The notes beneath the pieces are model-generated. The model was given only the letters and a program-made list of their open reading frames with translations. It did no database searches and was not told where the DNA came from. Positions 8,532 to 16,926 of a stretch of DNA of 64,000 nucleotides are shown here, piece by piece. The stretch is from Methylorubrum salsuginis (GTDB lineage: Bacteria; Pseudomonadota; Alphaproteobacteria; Rhizobiales; Beijerinckiaceae). Where the stretch lies: positions 147,679 through 211,678 of the forward strand of contig NZ_FOSV01000006.1 in the NCBI RefSeq assembly GCF_900114375.1, read 5' to 3'. Numbering within the stretch: the stretch's first letter is position 1; each line of letters begins with the position of its first letter. The position numbers and the translations under genes were made by a program.

Positions 8532-8748
8532 TTCGGCGGCGGGCGCCGAAGGCCAACCGGGAAGAAATCCGTATGGCCGGGCGCGAAGAGCGCCCCGCGC
8601 AGCGGCCTCGACACCTGTCGAGGCGTCGAGCGAAGCGTAAGCCAAAGCCGCGGACGCGGCTGCCGGCGCCTGAGGCCGGAAAGAAGACGCTTCGATCGCC
8701 GGAAGCGATCGAACCATGTCAAGACCAAGGTTCGGTTGACCCTGAACC
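8532..8748. repeat. Array of successive hairpins in the fabH-ihfA gap
   Basis: The 296-base gap holds a run of inverted repeats: TTCGGCG/CGCCGAA (8532-8550), CCTCGAC/GTCGAGG (8606-8623), AGCCGCG/CGCGGCT (8646-8661), TTCGATCGC/GCGATCGAA (8691-8713) and GGTTC/GAACC (8729-8748). None has a T-tract, so simple termination is unlikely. A 62-codon frame at 8573-8761 is Arg/Pro-rich and looks like chance. The array may be an RNA leader for ihfA or decayed repeats. Confidence 0.5.
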
Positions 8749-8816
8749 GCGCGCCGATTAGCGTGTCCGATCATAGAGATACGCGTCGGGCTGAAACGCG
8801 ACCGGGAGGGGAGTGC

Positions 8817-9140
8817 ATGTCGGGACGGACGGTCACACGCGCCGATCTGAGCGAGGCCGTCTACCAGCAGGTCGGCCTATCGCGGGCCGAATCGGCCGCC
8901 CTGGTCGAGACGGTGCTGGCCGAGATCTGCCAGTGCTTGTCGCAGGGCGAGACCGTGAAGCTCTCCTCGTTCGGCTCCTTCGTGGTGCGCTCCAAGGGCA
9001 AGCGGATCGGCCGCAACCCGAAGACCGGCGTCGAAGTCGAGATCGAGCCGCGTCAGGTCATGGTGTTCAAGCCCTCGAACGTACTCAAGGCGCGCATCAA
9101 CGGCGGCACCGTCAACGGCCACGACGAGGACGACGACTAA
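8817..9140 (+). CDS. ihfA: Integration host factor subunit alpha
   Basis: A 107-residue DNA-bending protein that pairs with IHF-beta. It starts [23 protein letters not shown] and carries the HU/IHF core [41 protein letters not shown]; the Pro of the intercalating arm lies in GRNPKTG. A very strong ribosome site (GGGAGGGGAG) precedes the ATG at 8817. The acidic tail HDEDDD is a small extension. It is followed by a MerR-type regulator, the usual alphaproteobacterial arrangement. Confidence 0.96.
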   Translation: MSGRTVTRADLSEAVYQQVGLSRAESAALVETVLAEICQCLSQGETVKLSSFGSFVVRSKGKRIGRNPKTGVEVEIEPRQVMVFKPSNVLKARINGGTVNGHDEDDD

Positions 9141-9221
9141 GACATCCCTGCACGGGCGCCGACGATCCCCGAGGGAGGGGCGCCCGCGTGATTCCGAGCC
9201 GCATCCGACCGAGGTCACGAC

Positions 9222-9695
9222 ATGGGGCTGCCGCTCGCATCCGTCGAACACCCTTCCGAGAAGAGCCCCGGCGCCTTCCGCACCATCACGGAAGTCTCCG
9301 AGGATCTCGGCGTGCCCCAGCACGTCCTGCGGTTCTGGGAGAGCCGGTTCAGCCAGATCCGGCCGACGAAGCGCGCGGGCGGGCGGCGCTATTACCGGCC
9401 AGAAGACGTCGATCTACTGAAGGGCATCCGCCGCATCCTGCACGGGCAGGGCTACACCATCCGCGGCGCGCAGCGCATCCTCAAGGAACACGGCGTGCGC
9501 TTCGTCCAGGCGATCGGCCGGGGCGAGGCGGAGGCCGGCCCGCCGCTGCCGCAGGACCGCGACGAGGAAGCGGCCGAGGGCCTCACGTCCGAGCGCGCCA
9601 CGCTGGAAGCGGTGCTGTCGGAACTGCGCTCCTGCCGGGCGCTGCTGGCGGAACTCGACCACGCCGATCCGGAGCCGCACGAGGCCCTGACCTGA
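9222..9695 (+). CDS. MerR-family transcriptional regulator
   Basis: A 157-residue regulator with an N-terminal winged helix: [48 protein letters not shown], about residues 20-70. The C-terminal part has no effector domain or metal-binding cysteine cluster, so it is a short, MlrA-like or ihfA-linked type rather than a metal sensor. The short gap to ihfA (81 bases) suggests co-transcription; this pair is common in Rhizobiales, and its target is not known. Confidence 0.88.
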   Translation: MGLPLASVEHPSEKSPGAFRTITEVSEDLGVPQHVLRFWESRFSQIRPTKRAGGRRYYRPEDVDLLKGIRRILHGQGYTIRGAQRILKEHGVRFVQAIGRGEAEAGPPLPQDRDEEAAEGLTSERATLEAVLSELRSCRALLAELDHADPEPHEALT

Positions 9696-9808
9696 GGCAC
9701 CGGGTTTCGGCAACTCGCTTGCGCGCAAGTGATTGTCGTATCTGACGGTTTCGTGTTCGAACCTGCCGCCGCCCGCGAACTTTCCCGGCCGGCGCACGTT
9801 GAGGCGCC

Positions 9809-10228
9809 ATGGCTCCCCCCCGCGCCCGGATGTCTCCGACCCAGGAACTCATCGCCCGCATGATGCGGATCGTGCGCGCTTGTCCGGAGGCTGCGAACGA
9901 GGTTCTGGAACTGATGTTCCTCGTCAGCCAGATCGAGGCCTCGACCACGGTCGACCGCGAATACCGCGACGCCCGCCGCGTCATCAGCCGCCTGCGCGCC
10001 CCGCTCTGGGAGATGGGTCCGGCCGACCGCGCCGCCCTGCTCAAGGCCGCCGAGACGATTCGCAAGGCCTGCGACCTGACGGAAGCCGACATCCCCTCGA
10101 CGCCCGGCGCCGATCTCGGCGAGCGGGCGCGGATCGAGGCGGTGCTGGCCCACACCCTGGCCGGCGAACTCTCGGAGGCGCAGATCGCCCGCGTGGCCGG
10201 CGCCGTCGCGGCCGCGATCCAGCACTGA
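9809..10228 (+). CDS. Conserved hypothetical protein
   Basis: I do not recognise the family. It is a 139-residue, mainly helical soluble protein without signal sequence or membrane segment. It begins MAPPRARMSPTQELIARMM and ends in an Ala-rich helix, ARVAGAVAAAIQH. Codon use is like that of its neighbours, and the frame is clean between two recognised genes, so it is probably real. A start at the second methionine (9830) is possible. It lies between the MerR regulator and a secreted protein gene and gives no hint of function. Confidence 0.6.
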   Translation: MAPPRARMSPTQELIARMMRIVRACPEAANEVLELMFLVSQIEASTTVDREYRDARRVISRLRAPLWEMGPADRAALLKAAETIRKACDLTEADIPSTPGADLGERARIEAVLAHTLAGELSEAQIARVAGAVAAAIQH

Positions 10229-10353
10229 CGCCAACCTTTTCGCGAGCGGTCTCGACGGGAGCGGTCCGGGCTCCCACATCCGCCCTGCCCCCGCCGCCCG
10301 AGCCGGATTCCCCGGGCCTCGGCGCGGGCCCGCGTGACGACGAGGAAACGCCG

Positions 10354-10836
10354 ATGACGTCCACGATCTCCGCCCGCCGCCCCGGTCCGGCCGCGACCCG
10401 GGCCTTGGTCCTCGCCGCCGCCTTGGGCGTCGCCGGCAGCGCGGCGGCGCAGACCACCGTGACCCGCAGCGAGACCGTGCCGGCCGGGAAGTCGGCCCGC
10501 CTCGTGATCGTGCCGAACCTCAAGAAGGATTGCTCGACCGGGCCGATGCCGGAGATCCGGGTGACGACGCCGCCGAAATTCGGCTCGCTCATCACCAAGG
10601 GCGGCAAGCTGAAGACCCCCGCCAAGTATCGCTGCCCGAACAAGGACGCCGAGGCGCAGGCGATCTTCTACCAGGGCAATGCCGGCTATACCGGCTCCGA
10701 CACGGTGGTGGTCGAGATCAAGAATTCCGACGGCGAGATCGAGAAGCGCGACATCCGCATCACGGTCGAGGCGGCCAAGGGCAACGACAAGCCCGACGAC
10801 AAGGCCAAGGAGAAGAAGGACACCACCGACCTGTAA
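10354..10836 (+). CDS. Secreted hypothetical protein with Ig-like/cadherin-like fold
   Basis: A 160-residue protein with a clear signal sequence (RALVLAAALGVAGSAAAQ, cleavage near residue 30). The mature part has a beta-rich region ending YQGNAGYTGSDTVVVEIKNSDGEIEKRDIRITVE, which resembles bacterial Ig-like or cadherin-like tandem domains, and a Lys/Asp-rich disordered tail (KGNDKPDDKAKEKKD). Two cysteines (in KKDCST and YRCPNK) could form a disulfide, consistent with export. Start ATG at 10354 is set by the signal peptide. Function unknown. Confidence 0.7.
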   Translation: MTSTISARRPGPAATRALVLAAALGVAGSAAAQTTVTRSETVPAGKSARLVIVPNLKKDCSTGPMPEIRVTTPPKFGSLITKGGKLKTPAKYRCPNKDAEAQAIFYQGNAGYTGSDTVVVEIKNSDGEIEKRDIRITVEAAKGNDKPDDKAKEKKDTTDL

Positions 10837-10930
10837 GGTCCGGCGCCCCTTCGTGCTGCAGCGCAACAGGCCGGCGGCCTCCGCCGGTCCGAAACGGATG
10901 GGTTCAGGCGTGCCTGCGCCTATCGGATGA

Positions 10931-10951
10931 GGGTTAACATAACGCTAACCC
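10931..10951. promoter_or_regulatory. Inverted repeat GGGTTA-N9-TAACCC upstream of prkA
   Basis: GGGTTA and TAACCC are separated by nine bases in an A+T-richer patch, 136 bases before the prkA start. It looks like a regulator binding site or promoter-proximal operator for the prkA-yeaH-spoVR operon, which is stress- or nitrogen-controlled in other bacteria. Evidence is the symmetry alone. Confidence 0.4.
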
Positions 10952-11086
10952 GCAGGCCCCGCTCAAGTGTGACCCGTTTGCGACGCGGATCCCCCCGCAT
11001 ATTCGCGCTGCGACAAAACCCCCAATGCCAGTTGCATCCGAGCCGAGACAGGATGAAGCTGTCCTCAGCCTGAAGGGGGTGTTCGA

Positions 11087-13039
11087 ATGCCGCTGCACTC
11101 GACGAACGACCTGTTCCAGAGCTTCGCTCGCGGTTACGAAGCGCGCCGCGACACGGAGATGACGCTCTCCGAGTATCTCGAGGCCTGCCGCGACAATCCG
11201 CTGATGTACGCCTCGGCCGCCGAGCGGATCCTCGATGCGATCGGCAAGCCGGAGATGGTGGACACCGCCAAGGATGCGCGCCTCGGCCGCGTGTTCATGA
11301 ACCGGACGATCCGGGTCTACCCGGCCTTCGCCGAGTTCTACGGCATGGAGGAGACGATCGAGCGGATCGTCTCGTTCTTCCGCCACGCCGCGCAGGGCCT
11401 GGAGGAGCGCAAGCAGATCCTCTACCTCCTCGGGCCCGTCGGCGGCGGCAAGTCGTCCCTGGCCGAGCGGCTGAAGGCCCTGATGGAGGTGCATCCGGTC
11501 TACGTGCTCAAGGCCGGCGACGAGGTCTCGCCCGTCTTCGAGAGCCCGCTCGGCCTGTTCGACCCCGAGACCATGGGCCGGGAGATCGAGGAACGCTTCG
11601 GCATTCCGCGCCGCCGGCTGACCGGGCTGATGAGCCCCTGGGCGCTCAAGCGCCTCGACGAGTTCGACGGCGACATCTCCCGCTTCAAGGTGATCAAGGT
11701 GCGGCCCTCGCGCCTGCGCCAGATCGCCATCGCCAAGACCGAGCCGGGCGACGAGAACAATCAGGACATCTCGTCGCTGGTCGGCAAGGTGGACATCCGC
11801 CGGCTCGAAACGCTGTCCCAGGCCGATCCCGACGCCTACAGCTATTCCGGCGGCCTCAACCGGGCGAACCAGGGCGTCCTCGAATTCGTCGAGATGTTCA
11901 AGGCGCCGATCAAGATGCTCCACCCGCTGCTCACGGCGACGCAGGAGGGCAACTATGTCGGCACTGAGAATATCGGCGCGATCCCCTTCACCGGCGTGAT
12001 CCTGGCCCACTCGAACGAGGCCGAATGGCAGTCGTTCAAGACCAACAAGAACAACGAAGCCTTCATCGACCGCATCTACGTCATCAAGGTGCCCTACTGC
12101 CTCCGGGTCACGGAGGAGCAGCGCATCTACGAGAAGCTGATCTCCGGCTCGGAACTCTCCACCGCGGCCTGCGCGCCGGGCACGCTGGAAATGCTGGCCC
12201 GCTTCTCGGTGCTGTCCCGCCTGCGGGAACATGCCAACTCCAACCTGTTCTCGAAGATGCGGGTCTACGACGGCGAGTCGTTGCGCGAGGTCGATCCCCG
12301 CGCCCGCTCGATGCAGGAATACAAGGACACCGGCGGCGTCGACGAGGGCATGGACGGGATCTCGACCCGCTTCGCCTTCAAGGTGCTGGCCGCGACCTTC
12401 AACCACGACACGACGGAAGTCTCGGCCGATCCGGTCCACCTGATGTACGTGCTGGAGCAGGCGATCCGGCGCGAGCAGCTGCCGCCGGAAACCGAGAAGC
12501 GCTACATGGAGTTCATCAAGACCGAACTCGCTCCGCGCTACGCCGAGTTCATCGGCCACGAGATCCAGAAGGCCTATCTCGAATCCTACCACGATTACGG
12601 CCAGAACCTGTTCGACCGCTACATCGACTATGCCGACGCCTGGATCGAGGATCAGGACTTCAAGGATGCCGAGACCGGCCAGCTCCTCAACCGCGAATTG
12701 CTGAACCAGGAGCTGACCAAGATCGAGAAGCCGGCGGGCATCGCCAACCCCAAGGATTTCCGCAACGAGGTGGTGAAGTTCGCGCTGCGCTCGCGGGCGC
12801 AGCACGGCGGCCGGAATCCTTCGTGGACCAGTTACGAAAAGCTGCGCGAGGTGATCGAGCGGCGAATGTTCTCCCAGGTCGAGGAGTTGCTGCCCGTCAT
12901 CTCCTTCGGCTCCAAGAAGGACAGCGAGACCGAGAAGAAGCACGGCGAGTTCGTCGATCGGATGACCGACCGCGGCTATACCGAGCGTCAGGTTCGGCGC
13001 CTCGTGGAATGGTACATGCGGGTGAAGCAGGCGGGGTGA
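11087..13039 (+). CDS. prkA: PrkA/YeaG-family serine protein kinase (AAA+)
   Basis: A 650-residue cytoplasmic protein with an N-terminal AAA-like ATPase domain (Walker A GPVGGGKSS at residues 116-124) and a C-terminal PrkA kinase-like domain. Diagnostic stretches are RIYPAFAEFYGMEETIERIV-like sequence near residue 75, NRANQGVLEFVEMFKAPIKMLHPLL and ILAHSNEAEWQSFKTNKNNEAFIDRIYV. In E. coli the homologue YeaG acts with YeaH in nitrogen starvation and stress survival. It heads the prkA-yeaH-spoVR operon. A second possible ATG at 11159 is disfavoured by conservation of the first 24 residues. Confidence 0.95.
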   Translation: MPLHSTNDLFQSFARGYEARRDTEMTLSEYLEACRDNPLMYASAAERILDAIGKPEMVDTAKDARLGRVFMNRTIRVYPAFAEFYGMEETIERIVSFFRHAAQGLEERKQILYLLGPVGGGKSSLAERLKALMEVHPVYVLKAGDEVSPVFESPLGLFDPETMGREIEERFGIPRRRLTGLMSPWALKRLDEFDGDISRFKVIKVRPSRLRQIAIAKTEPGDENNQDISSLVGKVDIRRLETLSQADPDAYSYSGGLNRANQGVLEFVEMFKAPIKMLHPLLTATQEGNYVGTENIGAIPFTGVILAHSNEAEWQSFKTNKNNEAFIDRIYVIKVPYCLRVTEEQRIYEKLISGSELSTAACAPGTLEMLARFSVLSRLREHANSNLFSKMRVYDGESLREVDPRARSMQEYKDTGGVDEGMDGISTRFAFKVLAATFNHDTTEVSADPVHLMYVLEQAIRREQLPPETEKRYMEFIKTELAPRYAEFIGHEIQKAYLESYHDYGQNLFDRYIDYADAWIEDQDFKDAETGQLLNRELLNQELTKIEKPAGIANPKDFRNEVVKFALRSRAQHGGRNPSWTSYEKLREVIERRMFSQVEELLPVISFGSKKDSETEKKHGEFVDRMTDRGYTERQVRRLVEWYMRVKQAG

Positions 13040-13128
13040 GGCGGGCGCCCCATCCCGGGCATCCGCCGCAATTCTGCACCTTATGTTCCTGATCCAGGGA
13101 CGCGAAACCAGGCGCTGAGCGACACCGG

Positions 13129-14430
13129 ATGCACATCGTCGACCGTCGGCTCAATCCAGGCGGAAAGAGCCTCCCCAACCGCCAGCGCTTCCTGCGCCGG
13201 GTCAAGGACGTCGCTCAGCGGGCGGTGCGCGAATCCGCCCGCGAGAAGGACATCAAGGATCTCGGCAAGGACGGGCGCATCACCGTGCCGGGCGACGGGG
13301 TGCGCGAGCCGCGCTTCTCGCGCCAGCCCGGCACGGGGCATCAGGACTACATCCTGCCAGGCAACAAGACCTACGTGGAGGGCGACCGGATCGAGCGCCC
13401 GCCGGGCGGCGGCGGGGGAGGCGGCGGCGCGGGCGAGGGCGGCGACGGCTCGGAGAACAGCGAGGACGCCTTCCACTTCGTGCTGACGCGGGAAGAGTTC
13501 CTCGACCTGTTCCTCGAAGACCTCGAACTGCCCGACCTCGCCAAAAGGCGGCTCGCCATCGTCGAGACCGAGGGCCTGCGCCGGGCCGGCTATACGGTGT
13601 CCGGCTCGCCTGCGAACCTCGCTCTGTCGCGCACCTTGCGCAATTCGATGTCCCGCCGCATCGCCCTCAAGCGGCCCAAGCTCGAGGAGATGACGGCGCT
13701 CGAGGCCGAGATCGCCCGAGCCCGCGAAACCGGCGATCCGGGCCTGCCCGACCTGCTTCAGAAGCTCGAAGCGCTACGCGAGCGCTCGAAGCGCATCCCC
13801 TATGTCGATCCGATCGACCTGCGCTTCCGCCGGTTCGAGCCCTACCCGAAGCCCATCGCCCAGGCCGTGATGTTCTGCCTGATGGACGTCTCGGGCTCGA
13901 TGACCGAGCACATGAAGGACCTCGCCAAGCGGTTCTACATCCTGCTGCACATCTTCCTGACGCGCCGCTACAAGCACGTCGAGATCGTGTTCATCCGCCA
14001 CACCGACCGGGCGACGGAGGTGGACGAGGAGACCTTCTTCGGCTCCCGCGAGACCGGCGGCACGCTGGTCTCCTCGGCACTCGTCGAGATGAAGCGGATC
14101 GTGGCCGAGCGCTACTCGCCCGACGACTGGAACATCTACGCGGCCCAGGCCTCGGACGGCGACAACGTCTCCTCCGACGGGCCGACCTCGACGGAGCTGT
14201 TGCGCGCCCACATCCTGCCGGCCTGCCAGCACTTCGCCTATCTGGAAGTCGGCGACGAGAACGGTCCCCGCGCCGGGTTCGTGGAGCACCGCACCACCCT
14301 GTGGCGGACCTACGAGGCGCTGGCCAAGGCGGGCGAGCCACTCGCCATGCGCAAGGTGAACCACCGTCGCGACATCTACCCGGTCTTCCGCGAGCTGTTC
14401 GGCCGCAAGGACACCAAGGCGGAAGCTTAA
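13129..14430 (+). CDS. yeaH: YeaH/YhbH family protein (DUF444, von Willebrand A-like)
   Basis: A 433-residue partner of PrkA. It begins MHIVDRRLNPGGKSLPNRQRFLRR, has a Gly-rich linker at about residues 88-104, and a metal-binding MIDAS-like site in FCLMDVSGSMTEHMKDL near residue 250, typical of DUF444. ASDGDNVSSDGP and the C-terminal KVNHRRDIYPVFRELF are also family features. It lies 89 bases after prkA in the same direction. Molecular function is unproven in the family; genetic data elsewhere place it with PrkA in stress responses. Confidence 0.93.
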   Translation: MHIVDRRLNPGGKSLPNRQRFLRRVKDVAQRAVRESAREKDIKDLGKDGRITVPGDGVREPRFSRQPGTGHQDYILPGNKTYVEGDRIERPPGGGGGGGGAGEGGDGSENSEDAFHFVLTREEFLDLFLEDLELPDLAKRRLAIVETEGLRRAGYTVSGSPANLALSRTLRNSMSRRIALKRPKLEEMTALEAEIARARETGDPGLPDLLQKLEALRERSKRIPYVDPIDLRFRRFEPYPKPIAQAVMFCLMDVSGSMTEHMKDLAKRFYILLHIFLTRRYKHVEIVFIRHTDRATEVDEETFFGSRETGGTLVSSALVEMKRIVAERYSPDDWNIYAAQASDGDNVSSDGPTSTELLRAHILPACQHFAYLEVGDENGPRAGFVEHRTTLWRTYEALAKAGEPLAMRKVNHRRDIYPVFRELFGRKDTKAEA

Positions 14431-14472
14431 CTCTCCTCCCCAATACGGGGAAACGCGTGGAGAAGGGCCGAC

Positions 14473-16044
14473 ATGGTCGCGAGCCTGAGCCGCAAGACAT
14501 CCGCAGCCCCGCCGGCCGGCGAGCTGCTGTTCTCCGGCAACGACTGGGACTTCCACACGATCCGGCGCATCCACGACGCCTGCGAGGCGGTGGCCGGGCC
14601 GGAACTCGGCCTGTCGTGGTATCCGAACCAGATCGAGATCATCACCGCCGAGCAGATGCTCGACGCCTATGCCTCGATCGGCATGCCGCTGTTCTACAAG
14701 CACTGGTCCTTCGGCAAGCACTTCGCCCAGCAGGAGGCGAGCTACCGCCGCGGCCTGATGGGGCTCGCCTACGAGATCGTCATCAACTCCGATCCGTGCA
14801 TCTCCTACGTCATGGAGGAGAACACGGCGACGATGCAGACGCTCGTCATCGCGCATGCCGCCTTCGGCCATAACCACTTCTTCAAGAACAACTATCTGTT
14901 CAAGCAGTGGACCGACGCGGAAGGGATTCTCGACTATCTCGACTTCGCCAAGGGCTACATCGCCCGCTGCGAGGAGCGCTACGGACACCAGGCCGTCGAG
15001 CAGGTGCTGGACGCCGCCCACGCCCTGATGAGCCAGGGCGTCCATCGCTATCCCCGCAAGAAGCGCCCCGATCTCGCCAGCGAGCAGCGACGCGAGCGCG
15101 AGCGCGAGCAGCACGGCGAGCAGATCTACAACGACCTCTGGCGCACCCTTCCGGCCAAGGCGGGCGCGGCCAAGGGCGACCCGGCCCTGGAGCGGCGCAA
15201 GGCGCTGCTCGAACTGCCGCAGGAGAACATCCTCTACTTCCTTGAGAAGGTGGCCCCGCGCCTGCGCCCCTGGCAGCGCGAGATCCTGCGGATCGTCCGG
15301 CTCGTCGCGCAGTACTTCTACCCGCAGCGCCAGACCAAGGTGATGAACGAGGGCTGCGCCACCTATTGCCATTACCGGATCATGAACGCCCTCTCGCAGA
15401 AGGGGCAGCTCAGCGAGGCGGCCTATCTCGAATTCCTGACCTCGCACACCAACGTCATCCGCCAGCCGAATTTCGACGACCGGTCCTTCGGTGGCCACAA
15501 CCCCTATGCGCTGGGCTTTGCCATGATGCAGGACATCGCCCGCATCGTGGAGCAGCCGACGCAGGAAGACCGCGACTGGTTCCCCGACATCGCCGGCACC
15601 GGCGACGCCATGGGGGTGCTGCGCGATTGCTGGGAGAATTACCGCGACGAGAGTTTCATCGCGCAATTCCTGAGCCCCAAGCTCATGCGCGACATGCGCC
15701 TGTTCCACGTGGTGGACGATCCCGACGAGCCGGAGATGCGCGTCGAGGCGATCCACGACGAGCGCGGCTACCGCAAGATGCGCCGCTCCTTCGCGCGCCA
15801 ATACGACGTGGCGTGGCTCGATCCCGATATCGAGGTGGTGGACGTCGATCTGGAGGGCGACCGCCGGCTCATCCTCCACCACAAGGCCTTGAACCGCATC
15901 ACCCTCCAGAAGGACGACGCGCGGCGCGTGCTTCAGCATCTGGCCGATCTGTGGGGCTACGACGCGGTGCTGAAGGAGATCGACCCGGCGAGCGGCGCCG
16001 TGCTGGTGGAGCACACGGCGAGCGCCCGGCCGATCTTTTTCTAG
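14473..16044 (+). CDS. spoVR: SpoVR family protein
   Basis: A 523-residue cytoplasmic protein of the SpoVR/YcgB family, third gene of the prkA operon. Hallmarks are FHTIRRIHDACEAVAGPELGL, LFYKHWSFGKHFAQQE, MEENTATMQTLVIAHAAFGHNHFFKNN (conserved His cluster) and NEGCATYCHYRIMNALSQKG. Despite its name it is widespread in non-sporulating bacteria, where it is linked to stress tolerance. The His-rich motifs suggest metal binding, which is inference. Its stop overlaps the convergent purN gene by four bases. Confidence 0.95.
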   Translation: MVASLSRKTSAAPPAGELLFSGNDWDFHTIRRIHDACEAVAGPELGLSWYPNQIEIITAEQMLDAYASIGMPLFYKHWSFGKHFAQQEASYRRGLMGLAYEIVINSDPCISYVMEENTATMQTLVIAHAAFGHNHFFKNNYLFKQWTDAEGILDYLDFAKGYIARCEERYGHQAVEQVLDAAHALMSQGVHRYPRKKRPDLASEQRREREREQHGEQIYNDLWRTLPAKAGAAKGDPALERRKALLELPQENILYFLEKVAPRLRPWQREILRIVRLVAQYFYPQRQTKVMNEGCATYCHYRIMNALSQKGQLSEAAYLEFLTSHTNVIRQPNFDDRSFGGHNPYALGFAMMQDIARIVEQPTQEDRDWFPDIAGTGDAMGVLRDCWENYRDESFIAQFLSPKLMRDMRLFHVVDDPDEPEMRVEAIHDERGYRKMRRSFARQYDVAWLDPDIEVVDVDLEGDRRLILHHKALNRITLQKDDARRVLQHLADLWGYDAVLKEIDPASGAVLVEHTASARPIFF

Positions 16045-16700
16045 AGCGAGAGCAGCGCGGCACCCGCGTCGCGCTCCGCCTTGCCGAGGCGCACGCGGCC
16101 GCCCTCCAGCACGGCCCCTCCTCCGGCGATCAGGGCGAGCGCCGCCGGGTACAGCCGGTGCTCCTGCACGATCACGCGGGCGGCCAGCGCGTCGGCGTCG
16201 TCGCCCGGCAACACCGGTACCGCCGCCTGGGCGACAATGGGCCCGGCATCGAGTTCCGGCACGACGTAGTGGACCGTGCAGCCGTGCAGCCGCACGCCGG
16301 CCTCTAAAGCGCGCTCATGGGTGTGCGTGCCCTTGAACAGCGGCAGCAGCGAGGGGTGGATGTTGATCATCCGGCCCGCCCACCCCTCGACGAAGGCGTC
16401 GGTGAGGATGCGCATGAAGCCGGCCAGCACGATCAGCTCGATCCCGGCGGCGTCCAGCTCTTGCTGAAGCGCGGCGTCGAAGGCGGCACGGTCGGGATAG
16501 GCTTTGTGGTCGATGGCGTGGGCCGGGATGCCGGCCTCCCGTGCGCGGGTCAGCCCGGCGGCGTCGGGACGGTTCGAGAGCACGAGCCCGATCTCGGCCG
16601 GATAATCGGTGGCGCGGGCCGCCTCGATCAGCGAGACCATGTTGGAGCCGCGGCCGGAGATGAGAATCGCGACGCGTTTTTTGGTTTTTTGGACGGACAT
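16041..16700 (-). CDS. purN: Phosphoribosylglycinamide formyltransferase PurN
   Basis: A 219-residue enzyme of purine synthesis that transfers formyl from 10-formyl-THF to GAR. The N-terminal ILISGRGSNM binds substrate phosphate, and the catalytic Asn113, His115 and Asp151 lie in MINIHPSLLPLFKGTH and VPELDAGPI. It sits downstream of purM, the usual order, but separated from it by a long inverted repeat. The start codon region contains two A6 runs within codons 4-9, odd in such a GC-rich genome and a possible slippage site. It overlaps spoVR by four bases at its end. Confidence 0.95.
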   Translation of the reverse strand: MSVQKTKKRVAILISGRGSNMVSLIEAARATDYPAEIGLVLSNRPDAAGLTRAREAGIPAHAIDHKAYPDRAAFDAALQQELDAAGIELIVLAGFMRILTDAFVEGWAGRMINIHPSLLPLFKGTHTHERALEAGVRLHGCTVHYVVPELDAGPIVAQAAVPVLPGDDADALAARVIVQEHRLYPAALALIAGGGAVLEGGRVRLGKAERDAGAALLSL

Positions 16701-16742
16701 GGGCGTTCCGACGGAAGTGACTCGGACCGTGCGGGGCAGAAA

Positions 16743-16897
16743 CCCTCCCCCCTCTGCGGGGGAGGGTGCCCGCGGAGCGGGCGGGAGAGGGGCAGCGCGA
16801 CGGCTCCGCTCGGCCGCCTTCGTCCAGTTATCTCCGGAAACGTCGCTCCCCTCTCCCGCCCCCTTCGGGGGCCACCCTCCCCCGCGGAGGGGGAGGG
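16743..16897. repeat. Long inverted repeat between purN and purM
   Basis: Two arms of about 55 bases (16743-16797 and 16843-16897) are near-complementary and flank a 45-base centre. Each outer end is itself a hairpin of the CCCTCCCCC/GGGGGAGGG type, and an inner GCCCGC/GCGGGC (or CCCCC/GGGGG) hairpin follows. This would form a large cruciform or mRNA stem in the purM-purN gap. Related short hairpins occur at 2398 and 50553. It resembles a MITE-like or REP-type element; no transposase is present. Confidence 0.65.
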
Positions 16898-16926
16898 AGA
16901 TGCGGCGGCGGTGACGCGCCTGAACC

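Noticed and set aside
8573..8761. 62-codon Arg/Pro-rich frame before ihfA
   Set aside because: It overlaps the hairpin array and its composition is that of random GC-rich sequence.
9696..9808. tRNA-Pro after the MerR gene, as in some relatives
   Set aside because: No cloverleaf or CCA-ended acceptor stem can be formed in this gap.
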